64,000 bases of DNA, taken from assembly GCA_039636795.1 (NCBI GenBank), contig CP143430.1:1798001-1862000 (forward strand), read 5' to 3'. The notes beneath the pieces are model-generated. The model saw only the letters and a list, made by a program, of their open reading frames with translations, did not search any database and was not told where the DNA came from. Source of the DNA: Micrococcaceae bacterium Sec5.1 (GTDB lineage: Bacteria; Actinomycetota; Actinomycetes; Actinomycetales; Micrococcaceae). This document shows, piece after piece, positions 1-8,936 of this stretch (position 1 is the first letter of the stretch; every line of letters begins with the position of its first letter). Made by a program: the position numbers and the translations under genes.

Positions 1-150
1 GCCTGGTTGAAGATGACCGGGGATGGCCTTCGAAGGAACCCGGCGGAGGTGGATGTGCTGGAGCGTCCGGGCTTGCGGGACCTGAACAGCAGCGGCGATG
101 CGGGCATTGATCTGCCGGAAGGTTTCGTCGCCGCCTTGGCAGTGGGCTAA
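1..150 (+). CDS. C-terminal 49 residues of an unidentified protein (cut by window edge)
   Basis: Frame 1 is open from the first base to a TAA at 148-150 and reads an ordinary soluble tail ending in EGFVAALAVG. It has the GC-rich third positions typical of the neighbouring genes, so it is probably the end of a real gene starting upstream. It converges on the M1 peptidase gene and the two stops overlap by four bases. No family could be recognised from so short a tail. Confidence 0.5.
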   Translation, partial: AWLKMTGDGLRRNPAEVDVLERPGLRDLNSSGDAGIDLPEGFVAALAVG

Positions 151-1490
151 AGAGGCGACGCTAGTGGAGGAAGTGCCGCCTCGTAGAGCCATGGCCAAAG
201 GACGCTCGCGGCATCAAACCCTGGAATGAAAGAATCGGCGGCATCGATGAATGCCGCCGTGGAAATGGATCCATGCCGGTTCCGCTCCGTCCAATGCTGC
301 AGGAACCCGAAGAACGCTTCGTCCCCGGCTGCCAGTCGGACGGCGTGGACAGCAAGGGCGCCGCGCTTGTACACGCGGTCATCGAACATCAGCTCCGGAC
401 CGGGGTCGCCAACCAGCAGGTCCTGGGGCCCGGCGTCGAGCTTTTTCCAAGCGGCCAAGGCGCGGGCCGCGACTGGCATGGTTTCGGACTCCTCGGACCA
501 CAGCCACTCGGCGTAGCAAGCGAACCCCTCGTGGAGCCAGATGTCTTTCCAGTTGCTGGCAGTCAGGGAGTTACCGAACCACTGGTGAGACAACTCATGG
601 GCGATCAGTCGTTGGGCCTCCCACGTGCCGCGCATGTGATTGCGGCCGAAAATGGAGACGGTCTGTGCCTCCAATGGGATTTCCAACTCATCCTCGGTGA
701 CGACCGAGGTGTAATCACTGAACGGATAGGGGCCGAAGCAGTCCTCAAACGTCTTCATCATGTCCGGCTGGCGTTGAAGCCCTTGGCGGGCGTCGCCAGC
801 CATGTCCGCAGTGACCGCGGCGAACTGCGGGACCCGATGATGGGTGTCTGAAGGGTTGAGCGGGATCATGACGTAACGGCCGATCTGCAGTGTGGCGAGA
901 TATGTGGCCATGGGCTCGGAATGTTCGTAGACCCAGGTCTCACGGCTCGATTTTCGTGATCGGGATACTAGCTGGCCGTTGCACACCGGCCGGTAATTGT
1001 CATCCGTGGTCACTGAAATCCGGAACGAGGATTTGCTGCGGGGATGATCGTTGCAAGGAAACCATGACGCTGCGCCGTTGGGCTGGCCGGCCACCAGGAC
1101 GCCGTCATTCAGTTCTTCCCAGCCAACCTCGCCCCACAAGCCTCGGCGCGGTTGCGGATTGCCCTCATAGCGGATCTCGAGGACGAACGGCTGACCCGCC
1201 TTCAAGGGCGACGCAGTGGTGACCACGAGGTGTTCGGCCCGCTGGCTGAACCTTTGGACCTTCCTGCCATCCACCTGGATTTTGGATGCCCGAAGGCCCA
1301 CCAGATCCAGGACTATCTGGGCAGCAGGCTCCAAGGCAGTGCAGCGGAGGATCGCTTTTCCGATCAGCTTGTTACTGCCGAGCCTGACATCGAGATCCAA
1401 CTCATACCGATCCACACGGTAGCTCGTGCTGCCGTGGTCCAGGGTATAGGGGTCAGCAGGGGTCACAAGTTTGGTGATCGGTTCCGTCAT
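147..1490 (-). CDS. Short M1-family zinc metallopeptidase (PldII-like aminopeptidase candidate)
   Basis: A gluzincin of about 447 residues with an M1 N-terminal beta domain (about 15-200) and a catalytic domain. The zinc motif HELSHQWFGN lies near residue 297, followed by the third ligand in WLHEGF at the HExxH-18-E spacing. The usual GAMEN exopeptidase motif is replaced by IPLEAQ. The C-terminal helical domain of large aminopeptidases is absent. ATG at 1490 is chosen because GGGGCAG sits six bases upstream; an in-frame TTG at 1502 is the alternative. It starts just after the stop of the Pls-like synthetase, so the two are probably co-transcribed. The epsilon-polylysine-degrading enzyme of polylysine producers is a zinc aminopeptidase of similar size, which makes degradation of, or self-protection against, the neighbour's product a reasonable inference. 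No signal peptide is seen. Confidence 0.88.
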   Translation of the reverse strand: MTEPITKLVTPADPYTLDHGSTSYRVDRYELDLDVRLGSNKLIGKAILRCTALEPAAQIVLDLVGLRASKIQVDGRKVQRFSQRAEHLVVTTASPLKAGQPFVLEIRYEGNPQPRRGLWGEVGWEELNDGVLVAGQPNGAASWFPCNDHPRSKSSFRISVTTDDNYRPVCNGQLVSRSRKSSRETWVYEHSEPMATYLATLQIGRYVMIPLNPSDTHHRVPQFAAVTADMAGDARQGLQRQPDMMKTFEDCFGPYPFSDYTSVVTEDELEIPLEAQTVSIFGRNHMRGTWEAQRLIAHELSHQWFGNSLTASNWKDIWLHEGFACYAEWLWSEESETMPVAARALAAWKKLDAGPQDLLVGDPGPELMFDDRVYKRGALAVHAVRLAAGDEAFFGFLQHWTERNRHGSISTAAFIDAADSFIPGFDAASVLWPWLYEAALPPLASPL

Positions 1491-1503
1491 GATCTGCCCC
1501 AAT

Positions 1504-4500
1504 CTACTTGAGTCGGGCGGCCCGTGCTGCCGGACCCTCCCAAGGACTCACCGGATTTCCCATCCAGTATGTTCCGGCCGGCACGGTTTCGCCGCGCATG
1601 ACCAACGACGCCGGCCCGACAGTTCCGCCGTTCCCGATGCTGGCCGCGGGGAGGATGACGCCGTGTGGTCCCATCGTCGCACCATTTCCCAACGTGACCG
1701 TATCCAAGCTCATGACCCTGTCGTGGAAGAGGTGTGTTTGGACAACGCAGCCCCGGTTGACTGTGGAGTTCTCCCCAAGTGTCACGAGGTCAGCCTCGGG
1801 AAGCCAATAGCTTTCACACCACGTTCCCCGCCCAATTTTCGCCCCGAGGCCGCGAAGCCACCACACCAGGGCCGGCGTGCCCGCTGCCGAACGGGCGAAC
1901 CACGGTGCGCTCACCATCTCGATGAAGGTGTCCACTACCTCGTTCCGCCAAATGAACGAACTCCACAGCGGGTGTTCGCCGGCCCGGATGGCACCCACCA
2001 GCACCCACTTGGCAATGATGGAACTGAACGCGGCCACGGCACCGGCTGCCAGAACCACAACACCGCCCAGCAGGGCCGCTATCCCGTAACCCCAACCACG
2101 GGCAATCGAATCCAAGGCCAACATCACGCTGGCTGCGATGGCGACCGTGAGGATGACCGGGACAAGCCGGCATGCCTCCCACAGTGCTCTGGCTACCTTG
2201 AGTTTCAGGGGCGGCTGGAACGTCCGGGTCTGGTCGGCGTCGACGGCGGTCCGGCGCAGTCTGACAGGCGGGCTGCCCAGCCAGGAGGTCCCTGACTTCG
2301 CTTTTGCAGGCGTTGCCGAGAGCACCGCCACGAGTGAATTCTTGGGCACATTCCGTCCAGCTGCCGTCATGCCCGAGTTGCCCAGGAATGAGCGTTTTCC
2401 GATTTTGGCAGGGGCGATCCTCATCCAGCCGCCGCCGAGTTCATAGGACGCCACCATGGTGTCGTCTGCGAGGAAAGCACCATCGCCGATGGTGGTCATC
2501 CTGGGCACCAACAGCACAGTTGATGCTTCCACGTTCTTGCCCACTTTGGCCCCCAGCAGGCGTAGCCACACTGGAGTGAAGAGGCTTGCGTAGATGGGGA
2601 AGAGCAGGTCCCTCGCCATGTCCAGCAACCGCTCAGTGGCCCAAACCTGCCAGCCAATGCGGCTTCGGACCCGGTAATAGCCTCCCTTCAAGCCCAAGCC
2701 AAGAAGCCGCGCCACGGCCAGGATGAGGATGAGGTTGCCGAAGAACCAGACGAGGGCTGCGAGAGGCAGTGCAAGTGCAATCCGGGGGACTGCAGTCTCC
2801 AGGGAGTCATGGCCTTGGATGAAAGCAAGGACCACCATGGCGCCTGCGAACGCTGAAATGTAAGGGATCAATGCCAGCAATGCCGACGCAGCAGCGAAGG
2901 CGGAGAACCAGAGCCGGTCCATCAGGGAACGCCGGTTGCTGGGCTCAGGCCAGTCGTGTTTTGCTTTTCCGCGGCGTCCGGCGGGGGAACCGGCCACGAG
3001 GTGCCCGGCCTTCACCTTGCCCAGCACGGCAGACCCTGCTTCGACGTGTGCGCCTGCGCCGATGGTGGCACCGGGCATGAGCGTACTTCGGGAGCCCACG
3101 ACGGCTCCAGCGCCAACATGGATTTGCCCTATGTGGACAGAATCGCCGTCCACCCACCAGCCGGAGAGATCCACCTCCGGCTCAATGTTGGCGCCAGTTC
3201 CCAAGGACAGTAGACCGGTTACCGGCGGCAAAGAATGCAGATGGACGTCCCTTCCAATCTTCGCGCCGAGGGCCCGTGCGTAGTATGGAACGAACGGTGC
3301 GCTGGCCAGACCAATGGCACCGGAGAGGTCCTGTATTTGCTCAGCCAGCCAAAGCCGCAGGTGCGTCTTGCCGGATCGGGGATATGTTCCTGGCTCAACC
3401 TTGCCCAACAGGATGCGGGCAGCCACCACCGAGATCGCCATCCGGCCGAGCGGACTGACGAAGACCAGCCAGGATGCCCCTATCCACCACCAGGAAACAA
3501 CGGGGGCCGCAGTGAACCCAGCGAAATCGGCCAACAGCCTGTTGGCAGCCATAAGGTAGGTCAACCACCGCATCCCGACCAGGATGTGCAGTGGTACGCC
3601 CATGAGCACCTGGAAGACCTGCGACTTAAACGCAGTGGGCCGTACGGTGCGCTCCGCAGCGGGACCGGGCATGCCGCCGTCGGGAAGTGACTGCCGGGCA
3701 GTATCTATGAGCGCCCCCACCCGCGGTGTCGCGTAGATGTCCGCCACCGTGATGATCGGGTAGCGAACGCGCAATGCGGAAACAAGCTGTGCGGCCGCCA
3801 GTGAACCGCCACCGTACGCGAAGAAGTCCGCATCGAGGGAGCTCACAGGGCTGCCGAGGACCGATTCCCACTGCTCCACAATCCATCGGGCGTCGTCCGG
3901 CAAATTCAGCGGTGCTTTGCCGGCCTCCTTGGCCCCGGCCCCGGCAAGAGGCCACGGAAGCGCGCGACGATCCACTTTGCCGCTGGTCTTTGTCGGCAGC
4001 GAATCAACAACCGTCAGCAGGGGGATCAATGCTGCCGGCAGGCTCCCGCTCAACCGGCTGCGGGCTTCGTCCAGGTCCAGTACGTAGCCCTCGGCGGCCG
4101 CAAGGTAACCGACAAGGATTTGGTTACCTGCCGCCGTCGTTTGCACCGCGGCGGCCGCACCTGCCACCCCAGGCAGCGCCTGCAGTGCGGCATCGACTTC
4201 GCCCAGTTCGATCCGTCGCCCACCGAGCTTGACCTGTTCGTCCGCCCTGCCGATGAAAACCAGCCCCTCAGCTTCGAAGCGCACAAGGTCCCCGGACCGG
4301 TAGGCCCGGACCCAGCCCAGGGTGGGCATGGCCGCATACTTCTCAACGTCCTTGCCGGGATCCAGGTATCGGGCCAGTCCGACTCCGCCGATGATTAATT
4401 CCCCAATTTCGCCTTCGGCCACGGGAACGCCGGCAGAATCGACGACGGCGAGGTCCCAGCCGTCCAGCGGCAGTCCGATCCGAACGGGGCCGGGTCCGCC

Positions 4501-5460
4501 CAAGGGCGCCGCGCAGGCCACCACCGTAGCCTCGGTGGGCCCGTAGGTGTTCCAGACTTCACGACCGTCGACGGCGAGCCGTTCGGCAAGTTCAGGCGGG
4601 CAGGCCTCCCCACCGAAGATGAGGAGACGCACATTCTCGAGGGCTTCGACTGGCCATAAGGCAGCGAGGGTGGGCACTGTGGAAACAACGGTGATGCCGT
4701 GGTTGATGAGCCATGGGCCCAGATCCATGCCGGTCCGGACAAGGGCGCGCGGAGCCGGTACCAGGCAGGCGCCGTGCCGCCAGGCCAGCCACATCTCCTC
4801 GCAGGAAGCATCGAACGCAACCGATAGGCCTGCCAAGACTCTGTCCTGCGGTCCGATCGGGTCGGATTGAAGGAAGAGACGGGCTTCGGCGTCCACGAAA
4901 GCGGCCGAGGAACGATGAGTGACGGCTACACCCTTCGGCGTACCCGTGGAACCCGAGGTGAAGATGATCCATGAGTCGTCATCCAGCCCGGGTCTCTGCG
5001 GCTCGGTCACAGGCTGCCGTGCCTCGCCTGCCAGGTCAAGGGCCAGACCGGCGCCAACCACAGCGCCAGCCTTTGCTTCGCCGAAAACCAGCCTGGCGCG
5101 CTCGTCGGGGTCGTCCGCATCAACTGGGACGTACGCTGCTCCGGCCATGAGGATTCCCAGGATGGCGATGTAGAGATCGCTGGTGCCGGATGGGACGCGG
5201 ACGCCGATCTTGTCCCCTCGGCCCAGACCAGCGGCGTTCAGGGTCCGCGCGAACGCTCGGACTGCTCCCAGGAGTTCGGTGTAGCTCAGTGACTTCCGGC
5301 CATCGTCCAGCGCCGAGGATTCCGGAAAAGCTGCCGCAGTTGTCTCGAGGATATCCACCAGGGTCCGCTGGGCCGGTGCTGCAGAAGCCCCCGGAAATTG
5401 GGGGCGATAGGTAGCCAAGGCAGGTGTGTTCCCGGCCACGGCAGAATGTTCTGTGCTCAC
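1504..5460 (-). CDS. Pls/PosA-type membrane NRPS (adenylation-PCP-transmembrane-tandem LbH domains)
   Basis: A single-module nonribosomal synthetase of about 1318 residues. Residues ~30-520 are an adenylation domain (IIFTSGSTGTPKG, NTYGPTEAT, YRSGDLVRF). A peptidyl carrier follows, with the phosphopantetheine serine at about 553 in YGGGSLAAAQ. Several membrane segments follow (~620-680, ~830-900, ~1110-1170), interleaved with three left-handed beta-helix/hexapeptide regions, as in the terminal domain of epsilon-poly-lysine synthetase Pls and relatives. There is no condensation or thioesterase domain, which is normal for this family. The substrate pocket begins D217-A218 with acidic E221 at the GrsA-239 position, compatible with a basic amino acid (inference). 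GTG at 5460 is chosen as start; an in-frame TTG ten codons upstream is less likely. The product is not known from sequence. Confidence 0.9.
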   Translation of the reverse strand: MSTEHSAVAGNTPALATYRPQFPGASAAPAQRTLVDILETTAAAFPESSALDDGRKSLSYTELLGAVRAFARTLNAAGLGRGDKIGVRVPSGTSDLYIAILGILMAGAAYVPVDADDPDERARLVFGEAKAGAVVGAGLALDLAGEARQPVTEPQRPGLDDDSWIIFTSGSTGTPKGVAVTHRSSAAFVDAEARLFLQSDPIGPQDRVLAGLSVAFDASCEEMWLAWRHGACLVPAPRALVRTGMDLGPWLINHGITVVSTVPTLAALWPVEALENVRLLIFGGEACPPELAERLAVDGREVWNTYGPTEATVVACAAPLGGPGPVRIGLPLDGWDLAVVDSAGVPVAEGEIGELIIGGVGLARYLDPGKDVEKYAAMPTLGWVRAYRSGDLVRFEAEGLVFIGRADEQVKLGGRRIELGEVDAALQALPGVAGAAAAVQTTAAGNQILVGYLAAAEGYVLDLDEARSRLSGSLPAALIPLLTVVDSLPTKTSGKVDRRALPWPLAGAGAKEAGKAPLNLPDDARWIVEQWESVLGSPVSSLDADFFAYGGGSLAAAQLVSALRVRYPIITVADIYATPRVGALIDTARQSLPDGGMPGPAAERTVRPTAFKSQVFQVLMGVPLHILVGMRWLTYLMAANRLLADFAGFTAAPVVSWWWIGASWLVFVSPLGRMAISVVAARILLGKVEPGTYPRSGKTHLRLWLAEQIQDLSGAIGLASAPFVPYYARALGAKIGRDVHLHSLPPVTGLLSLGTGANIEPEVDLSGWWVDGDSVHIGQIHVGAGAVVGSRSTLMPGATIGAGAHVEAGSAVLGKVKAGHLVAGSPAGRRGKAKHDWPEPSNRRSLMDRLWFSAFAAASALLALIPYISAFAGAMVVLAFIQGHDSLETAVPRIALALPLAALVWFFGNLILILAVARLLGLGLKGGYYRVRSRIGWQVWATERLLDMARDLLFPIYASLFTPVWLRLLGAKVGKNVEASTVLLVPRMTTIGDGAFLADDTMVASYELGGGWMRIAPAKIGKRSFLGNSGMTAAGRNVPKNSLVAVLSATPAKAKSGTSWLGSPPVRLRRTAVDADQTRTFQPPLKLKVARALWEACRLVPVILTVAIAASVMLALDSIARGWGYGIAALLGGVVVLAAGAVAAFSSIIAKWVLVGAIRAGEHPLWSSFIWRNEVVDTFIEMVSAPWFARSAAGTPALVWWLRGLGAKIGRGTWCESYWLPEADLVTLGENSTVNRGCVVQTHLFHDRVMSLDTVTLGNGATMGPHGVILPAASIGNGGTVGPASLVMRGETVPAGTYWMGNPVSPWEGPAARAARLK

Positions 5461-5552
5461 GCAGTCAGCTTTTCCCAGAAAGGTGAACAAAAGGTGTCGG
5501 ACGCTTCCTGCCCGTCACGGTTTGTTGCACAGATGTTCGCTTAGCGGTCACA

Positions 5553-5578
5553 GCTGAACTGCCCACTGGAGGTTCAGC
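5553..5578 (-). terminator. Hairpin downstream of the quinone oxidoreductase gene
   Basis: GCTGAAC (5553-5559) and GTTCAGC (5572-5578) form a 7-bp stem with a 12-base loop just after the stop of the minus-strand oxidoreductase gene. There is no clear U-run, so termination is only plausible. Confidence 0.35.
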
Positions 5579-5585
5579 GGGGCGA

Positions 5586-6551
5586 CTACGGAAGCAGGAG
5601 GACCTTCCCCGTGGTGTGGCGCCCTTCAAGGTCCCGGTGCGCCTGTGCCGCTTCGGCCAGGGGGTAGGTAGCGCCGACGCGAACCGCCAGCGTACCGTTC
5701 GCTGCGGCTTCAAAGATCTCAGCTGAACGCCAACGCCGCTCGTGCCTGTTCTGGACGAAATGGCCCATCGTGGGGCGCGTCAACGACAGGGACCCGCCGG
5801 AGTTCAGGCGTTGGGGATCGAACGGGGGGACGGGCCCTGAAGCGGCGCCGAAGAGCACCATCGTCCCCCTGATGCGCAGGCTTCGGAGGGAGTCGTCGAA
5901 CGTATCCTTGCCCACGCCGTCGTACACCACGTTCACGCCCCCGCCGTCGGTAAGCTCGCGGACCCTGTCCGCGAAGCCTTCATAGCGCAGGACTTCGTCG
6001 GCGCCGGCGAGCTTGGAGAGGTCGGCCTTTTCATCGGAAGAAACGGTGGTGATGACCCGTGCCCCCCGTGCCTTCAGCAGTTGGGTCAGCAGCAGCCCCA
6101 CACCGCCGGCTCCCGCGTGCAGCAGCACTGTGTGCCCGGGTTCCACGCGGAAGGAGGAGTTCATGAGGTAGTGGGCGGTAATTCCTTGCAAGGGCAGGGC
6201 GGCGGCAGTGTGATCATCGACGCCGGCCGGCACGGGTAGCGCCTTCTCAGCTTCCACAATCGCGTAGTCAGCGTACGTCCTGGAGCCTTCGGCCGTGGCA
6301 ATCCTGTCGCCTACCGCAAAGTCCTCCACACCCTCACCGATTGCTTCGATCGTACCGGCCGCTTCCGCGCCGGGGGTGAAGGGGTAGTCAACCTTGTAGG
6401 TGCCGCTGCGCTGGTAGGTTTCGATGAAATTGACCCCGGCAGCTGCGACTTTGATCAGCAGCTGCCCGGGACCTGGTACTGGTGGCTCCACGGAGGCATA
6501 TTCGAGGACTTCAGGTCCTCCGGGCTCGTTGGCAACAATGGCGTGCGTCAT
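5586..6551 (-). CDS. NADPH:quinone oxidoreductase, zinc-independent MDR family
   Basis: A 321-residue medium-chain dehydrogenase/reductase of the quinone oxidoreductase (Qor) type, predicted to reduce quinones or enones with NADPH in the cytosol. The N-terminal GroES-like domain includes GVNFIETYQRSG and PGAEAAGTIEAIGEGV. The Rossmann domain carries the dinucleotide loop [14 protein letters not shown] near residue 145. The structural-zinc cysteines of alcohol dehydrogenases are missing, as expected for Qor. Length is normal (about 320-325). It lies upstream of and collinear with the Pls-like gene, separated by about 125 bases and a hairpin, so it is probably an independent unit. Confidence 0.9.
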   Translation of the reverse strand: MTHAIVANEPGGPEVLEYASVEPPVPGPGQLLIKVAAAGVNFIETYQRSGTYKVDYPFTPGAEAAGTIEAIGEGVEDFAVGDRIATAEGSRTYADYAIVEAEKALPVPAGVDDHTAAALPLQGITAHYLMNSSFRVEPGHTVLLHAGAGGVGLLLTQLLKARGARVITTVSSDEKADLSKLAGADEVLRYEGFADRVRELTDGGGVNVVYDGVGKDTFDDSLRSLRIRGTMVLFGAASGPVPPFDPQRLNSGGSLSLTRPTMGHFVQNRHERRWRSAEIFEAAANGTLAVRVGATYPLAEAAQAHRDLEGRHTTGKVLLLP

Positions 6552-6636
6552 GGTGGCTCCTTACTCCGGGGCGGTCCTTCCGGTGCCCGGTTCCAGGATC
6601 CATCCTATGAAGGATGCCGCCTTTGGTTGCGGAGGC

Positions 6637-7725
6637 CTAGAAGCGTCCGTGCGTCGAAGCGACGGGGCAGTCGAAGCCACGTCCAGCTGCCAGGCCTACC
6701 TCGTTGAGGTAGCTGACCACTATTCCATAGGACTGAATCAGCGTGGTTTCCGTGTAGGGGATGGAGTGCTTCGTGCAGAATTCGCGGACGATTCCGGCGG
6801 CCTTGTGAAGGTGGGGCCGGGCCATGTCAGGGAACAAGTGGTGTTCTACCTGGCGGTTCAGTCCGCCCAGCAGGAAGTCCATGAAGCGTCCGCCCGAGAT
6901 GTTTCGCGAGGTGAGGATCTGGCGGTTGAGGAAGTCGACGCGGCTGTCCTTGGGAAGGACCGGCATGCCCTTGTGGTTGGGAGCAAAGGAAGCGCCCATG
7001 TAGAAGCCGTAGACCATGATCTGGACGCCGAGGAACGCAAACGCCAGACCAATCGGGAGGAACGTGAAGGCAAGGACGGGAAGAGCGGTAAGACGCGCAA
7101 CCAGGATAGGCGTCTCCACCCAGCGATGGCGTACCTTCTGCTTGCCGAAGATAAAGCGAAGCGAGTCGAATTGCAGGCTCAGGCCAAGGAGTGTCAGGAG
7201 CGGAAAGAAGAACCATCCCTGTTTCTTGGTCAGGAAGGCCAGGCGTCCTTTGCGTTCGGCGGCTGCATCTTCGTAGAAGACCAGCGCGTTGTTCCGGATG
7301 TCGGGGTCCTTGGAAATGACGTTGGGATGGTTGTGGTGGGCACCGTGCTTTTGCTCCCACCAGGAGTAGCTGATGCCTGCGATTCCTGTTGCCAGGAGGC
7401 GGGCCGACCAATCGTTGGCACGACGCGAGGCAAAGATCTGCTTGTGCCCGGCCTCGTGGGCCAGGAAGCTCAACTGTGTACAGAAGATACCCACGGCGGC
7501 AGCGATCAGGAGCTGAAACCAGGAATCACCCAAGAGGGCGAAGCCTGTCCAGGTGGCGGCCATGAGGATCATGAGGGCTACGAAGAGCCAGATGTAGAAC
7601 CCGCTGCGCCGTTCGAGGAGACCGGCAGCTTTCACGCTCTTGAGGAGCTCCGAATAGCTTTGGACAACGGGGTTTGGCTGAATTGCGCGTGTTTTGGGGC
7701 GCTCAGCGGTGGACGTGGGTGCCAT
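6637..7725 (-). CDS. Membrane fatty acid desaturase (acyl-CoA/acyl-lipid type)
   Basis: A di-iron membrane desaturase of about 362 residues that introduces double bonds into acyl chains. All three histidine clusters are present: HEAGH near residue 105, HGAHHNHP near 141 and QVEHHLFP near 303. Four hydrophobic segments lie between and after them. ATG at 7725 (MAPTSTAERPK) is preferred because a GGGG tract lies about 8 bases upstream and the family normally starts there; the longer frame to 7791 has no site. In Arthrobacter relatives such enzymes adjust membrane fluidity. It is divergent from argC, with about 180 bases between them. Confidence 0.9.
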   Translation of the reverse strand: MAPTSTAERPKTRAIQPNPVVQSYSELLKSVKAAGLLERRSGFYIWLFVALMILMAATWTGFALLGDSWFQLLIAAAVGIFCTQLSFLAHEAGHKQIFASRRANDWSARLLATGIAGISYSWWEQKHGAHHNHPNVISKDPDIRNNALVFYEDAAAERKGRLAFLTKKQGWFFFPLLTLLGLSLQFDSLRFIFGKQKVRHRWVETPILVARLTALPVLAFTFLPIGLAFAFLGVQIMVYGFYMGASFAPNHKGMPVLPKDSRVDFLNRQILTSRNISGGRFMDFLLGGLNRQVEHHLFPDMARPHLHKAAGIVREFCTKHSIPYTETTLIQSYGIVVSYLNEVGLAAGRGFDCPVASTHGRF

Positions 7726-7855
7726 ATATGTGCCCCGTATCGCTAACGGGCAACGCTGCAGCCGACGTTCGGACTGCACGGTCTGGATCACCCTCCACTA
7801 AGCATACGCTGTCGGCACTAACCTATTGTGACGCCGTGCACTTGCCAGAAGACGG

Positions 7856-7891
7856 CATGCATAAATATCGGCAACCATGAATAGTTTTGCT
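7856..7891 (+). promoter_or_regulatory. Candidate paired ARG boxes upstream of argC
   Basis: Two AT-rich blocks stand out in GC-rich DNA: TGCATAAATATC (7858-7869) and CCATGAATAGTTTT (7875-7888). They resemble ArgR half-sites and lie about 18 bases apart, 14-49 bases before the argC start. ArgR is encoded in the same operon, so autoregulated arginine repression is likely. Assignment is by resemblance only. Confidence 0.5.
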
Positions 7892-7904
7892 GTACAGTGT
7901 AGCT

Positions 7905-8936
7905 ATGACTATTTCTGTTGCCGTCTCCGGTGCCAGCGGCTACGCCGGGGGAGAAGTGCTGCGCCTGCTTGCAGGCCATCCGAACGTCACTATCGGTGCT
8001 ATCACTGCGCACAGCAACGCCGGTTCCAGACTAGGGGAGTTGCAGCCTCATCTCCACGGTTTGGCCAGCCGGATTCTGGAAGACACCACGGTGGAGAACC
8101 TGTCCGGGCATGATGTCGTCTTCCTGGCACTCCCGCACGGCGCTTCTGCAGAGATCGCTGCCCAATTGCCGGAAGGCACAGTGGTCATCGACGCCGGTGC
8201 GGACCACCGCCTGCAGGATGCGGCTGCATGGGAAAAGTTTTACGGCTCGGCCCACGCTGGCACCTGGCCGTATGGGCTCCCGGAACTGCCGGGACAGCGC
8301 GACGCGCTCAAGGGCGCCAAGCGCATCGCCGTTCCTGGTTGCTACCCGACGTCGGCCCTGCTCGCCTTGACGCCCGGGTTCGCCAACAATCTCCTCCTGA
8401 CGGACGACGTCGTGATTGTCTCGGCCTCTGGTACCTCCGGTGCCGGCAAGGCGGCAAAGGTCAACCTGATCGGCTCCGAGGTCATGGGTTCCATGAGCCC
8501 TTACGGTGTTGGCGGCGGTCATCGGCACACGCCGGAAATCGAGCAGGGATTGTCCAACGCCGCCGGCGAGCCGGTGACAGTGTCCTTCACTCCCACTCTC
8601 GCGCCGATGAGCCGTGGCATTCTCACCACGGCCACGGCAAAAGTTGGTCACGGCGTTACTTATGCAGAACTGCGCCAAGCCTGGGCGGACTCCTATGACG
8701 ACGAACCGTTCGTCCACCTGCTGCCTGAAGGCCACTGGCCCACGACCAAGTCGGTGCAGGGTTCCAACCATGCCGTCATGCAGGTGGCTTTTGATCAGCA
8801 CGCTGGCCGTGTGATCGTGACGTGCGCCATCGATAACCTGACCAAAGGAACCGCCGGCGGAGCCGTGCAGTCCATGAACATTGCCCTCGGCCTGGACGAA
8901 ACCGCCGGCCTTAACCTGCAGGGAGTTGCACCGTGA
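7905..8936 (+). CDS. argC: N-acetyl-gamma-glutamyl-phosphate reductase
   Basis: A 343-residue cytosolic enzyme that reduces N-acetylglutamyl phosphate to the semialdehyde with NADPH, the third step of arginine synthesis. It begins with the nucleotide loop [16 protein letters not shown]. The catalytic cysteine lies in [14 protein letters not shown] near residue 143. HRHTPEIEQ and [13 protein letters not shown] match the C-terminal half of the family. ATG at 7905 gives the normal N-terminus MTISVAVSG; the upstream extension to 7887 is not conserved in style. Its TGA overlaps the GTG of argJ, so the genes are translationally coupled. First gene of the arg operon. Confidence 0.97.
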   Translation: MTISVAVSGASGYAGGEVLRLLAGHPNVTIGAITAHSNAGSRLGELQPHLHGLASRILEDTTVENLSGHDVVFLALPHGASAEIAAQLPEGTVVIDAGADHRLQDAAAWEKFYGSAHAGTWPYGLPELPGQRDALKGAKRIAVPGCYPTSALLALTPGFANNLLLTDDVVIVSASGTSGAGKAAKVNLIGSEVMGSMSPYGVGGGHRHTPEIEQGLSNAAGEPVTVSFTPTLAPMSRGILTTATAKVGHGVTYAELRQAWADSYDDEPFVHLLPEGHWPTTKSVQGSNHAVMQVAFDQHAGRVIVTCAIDNLTKGTAGGAVQSMNIALGLDETAGLNLQGVAP

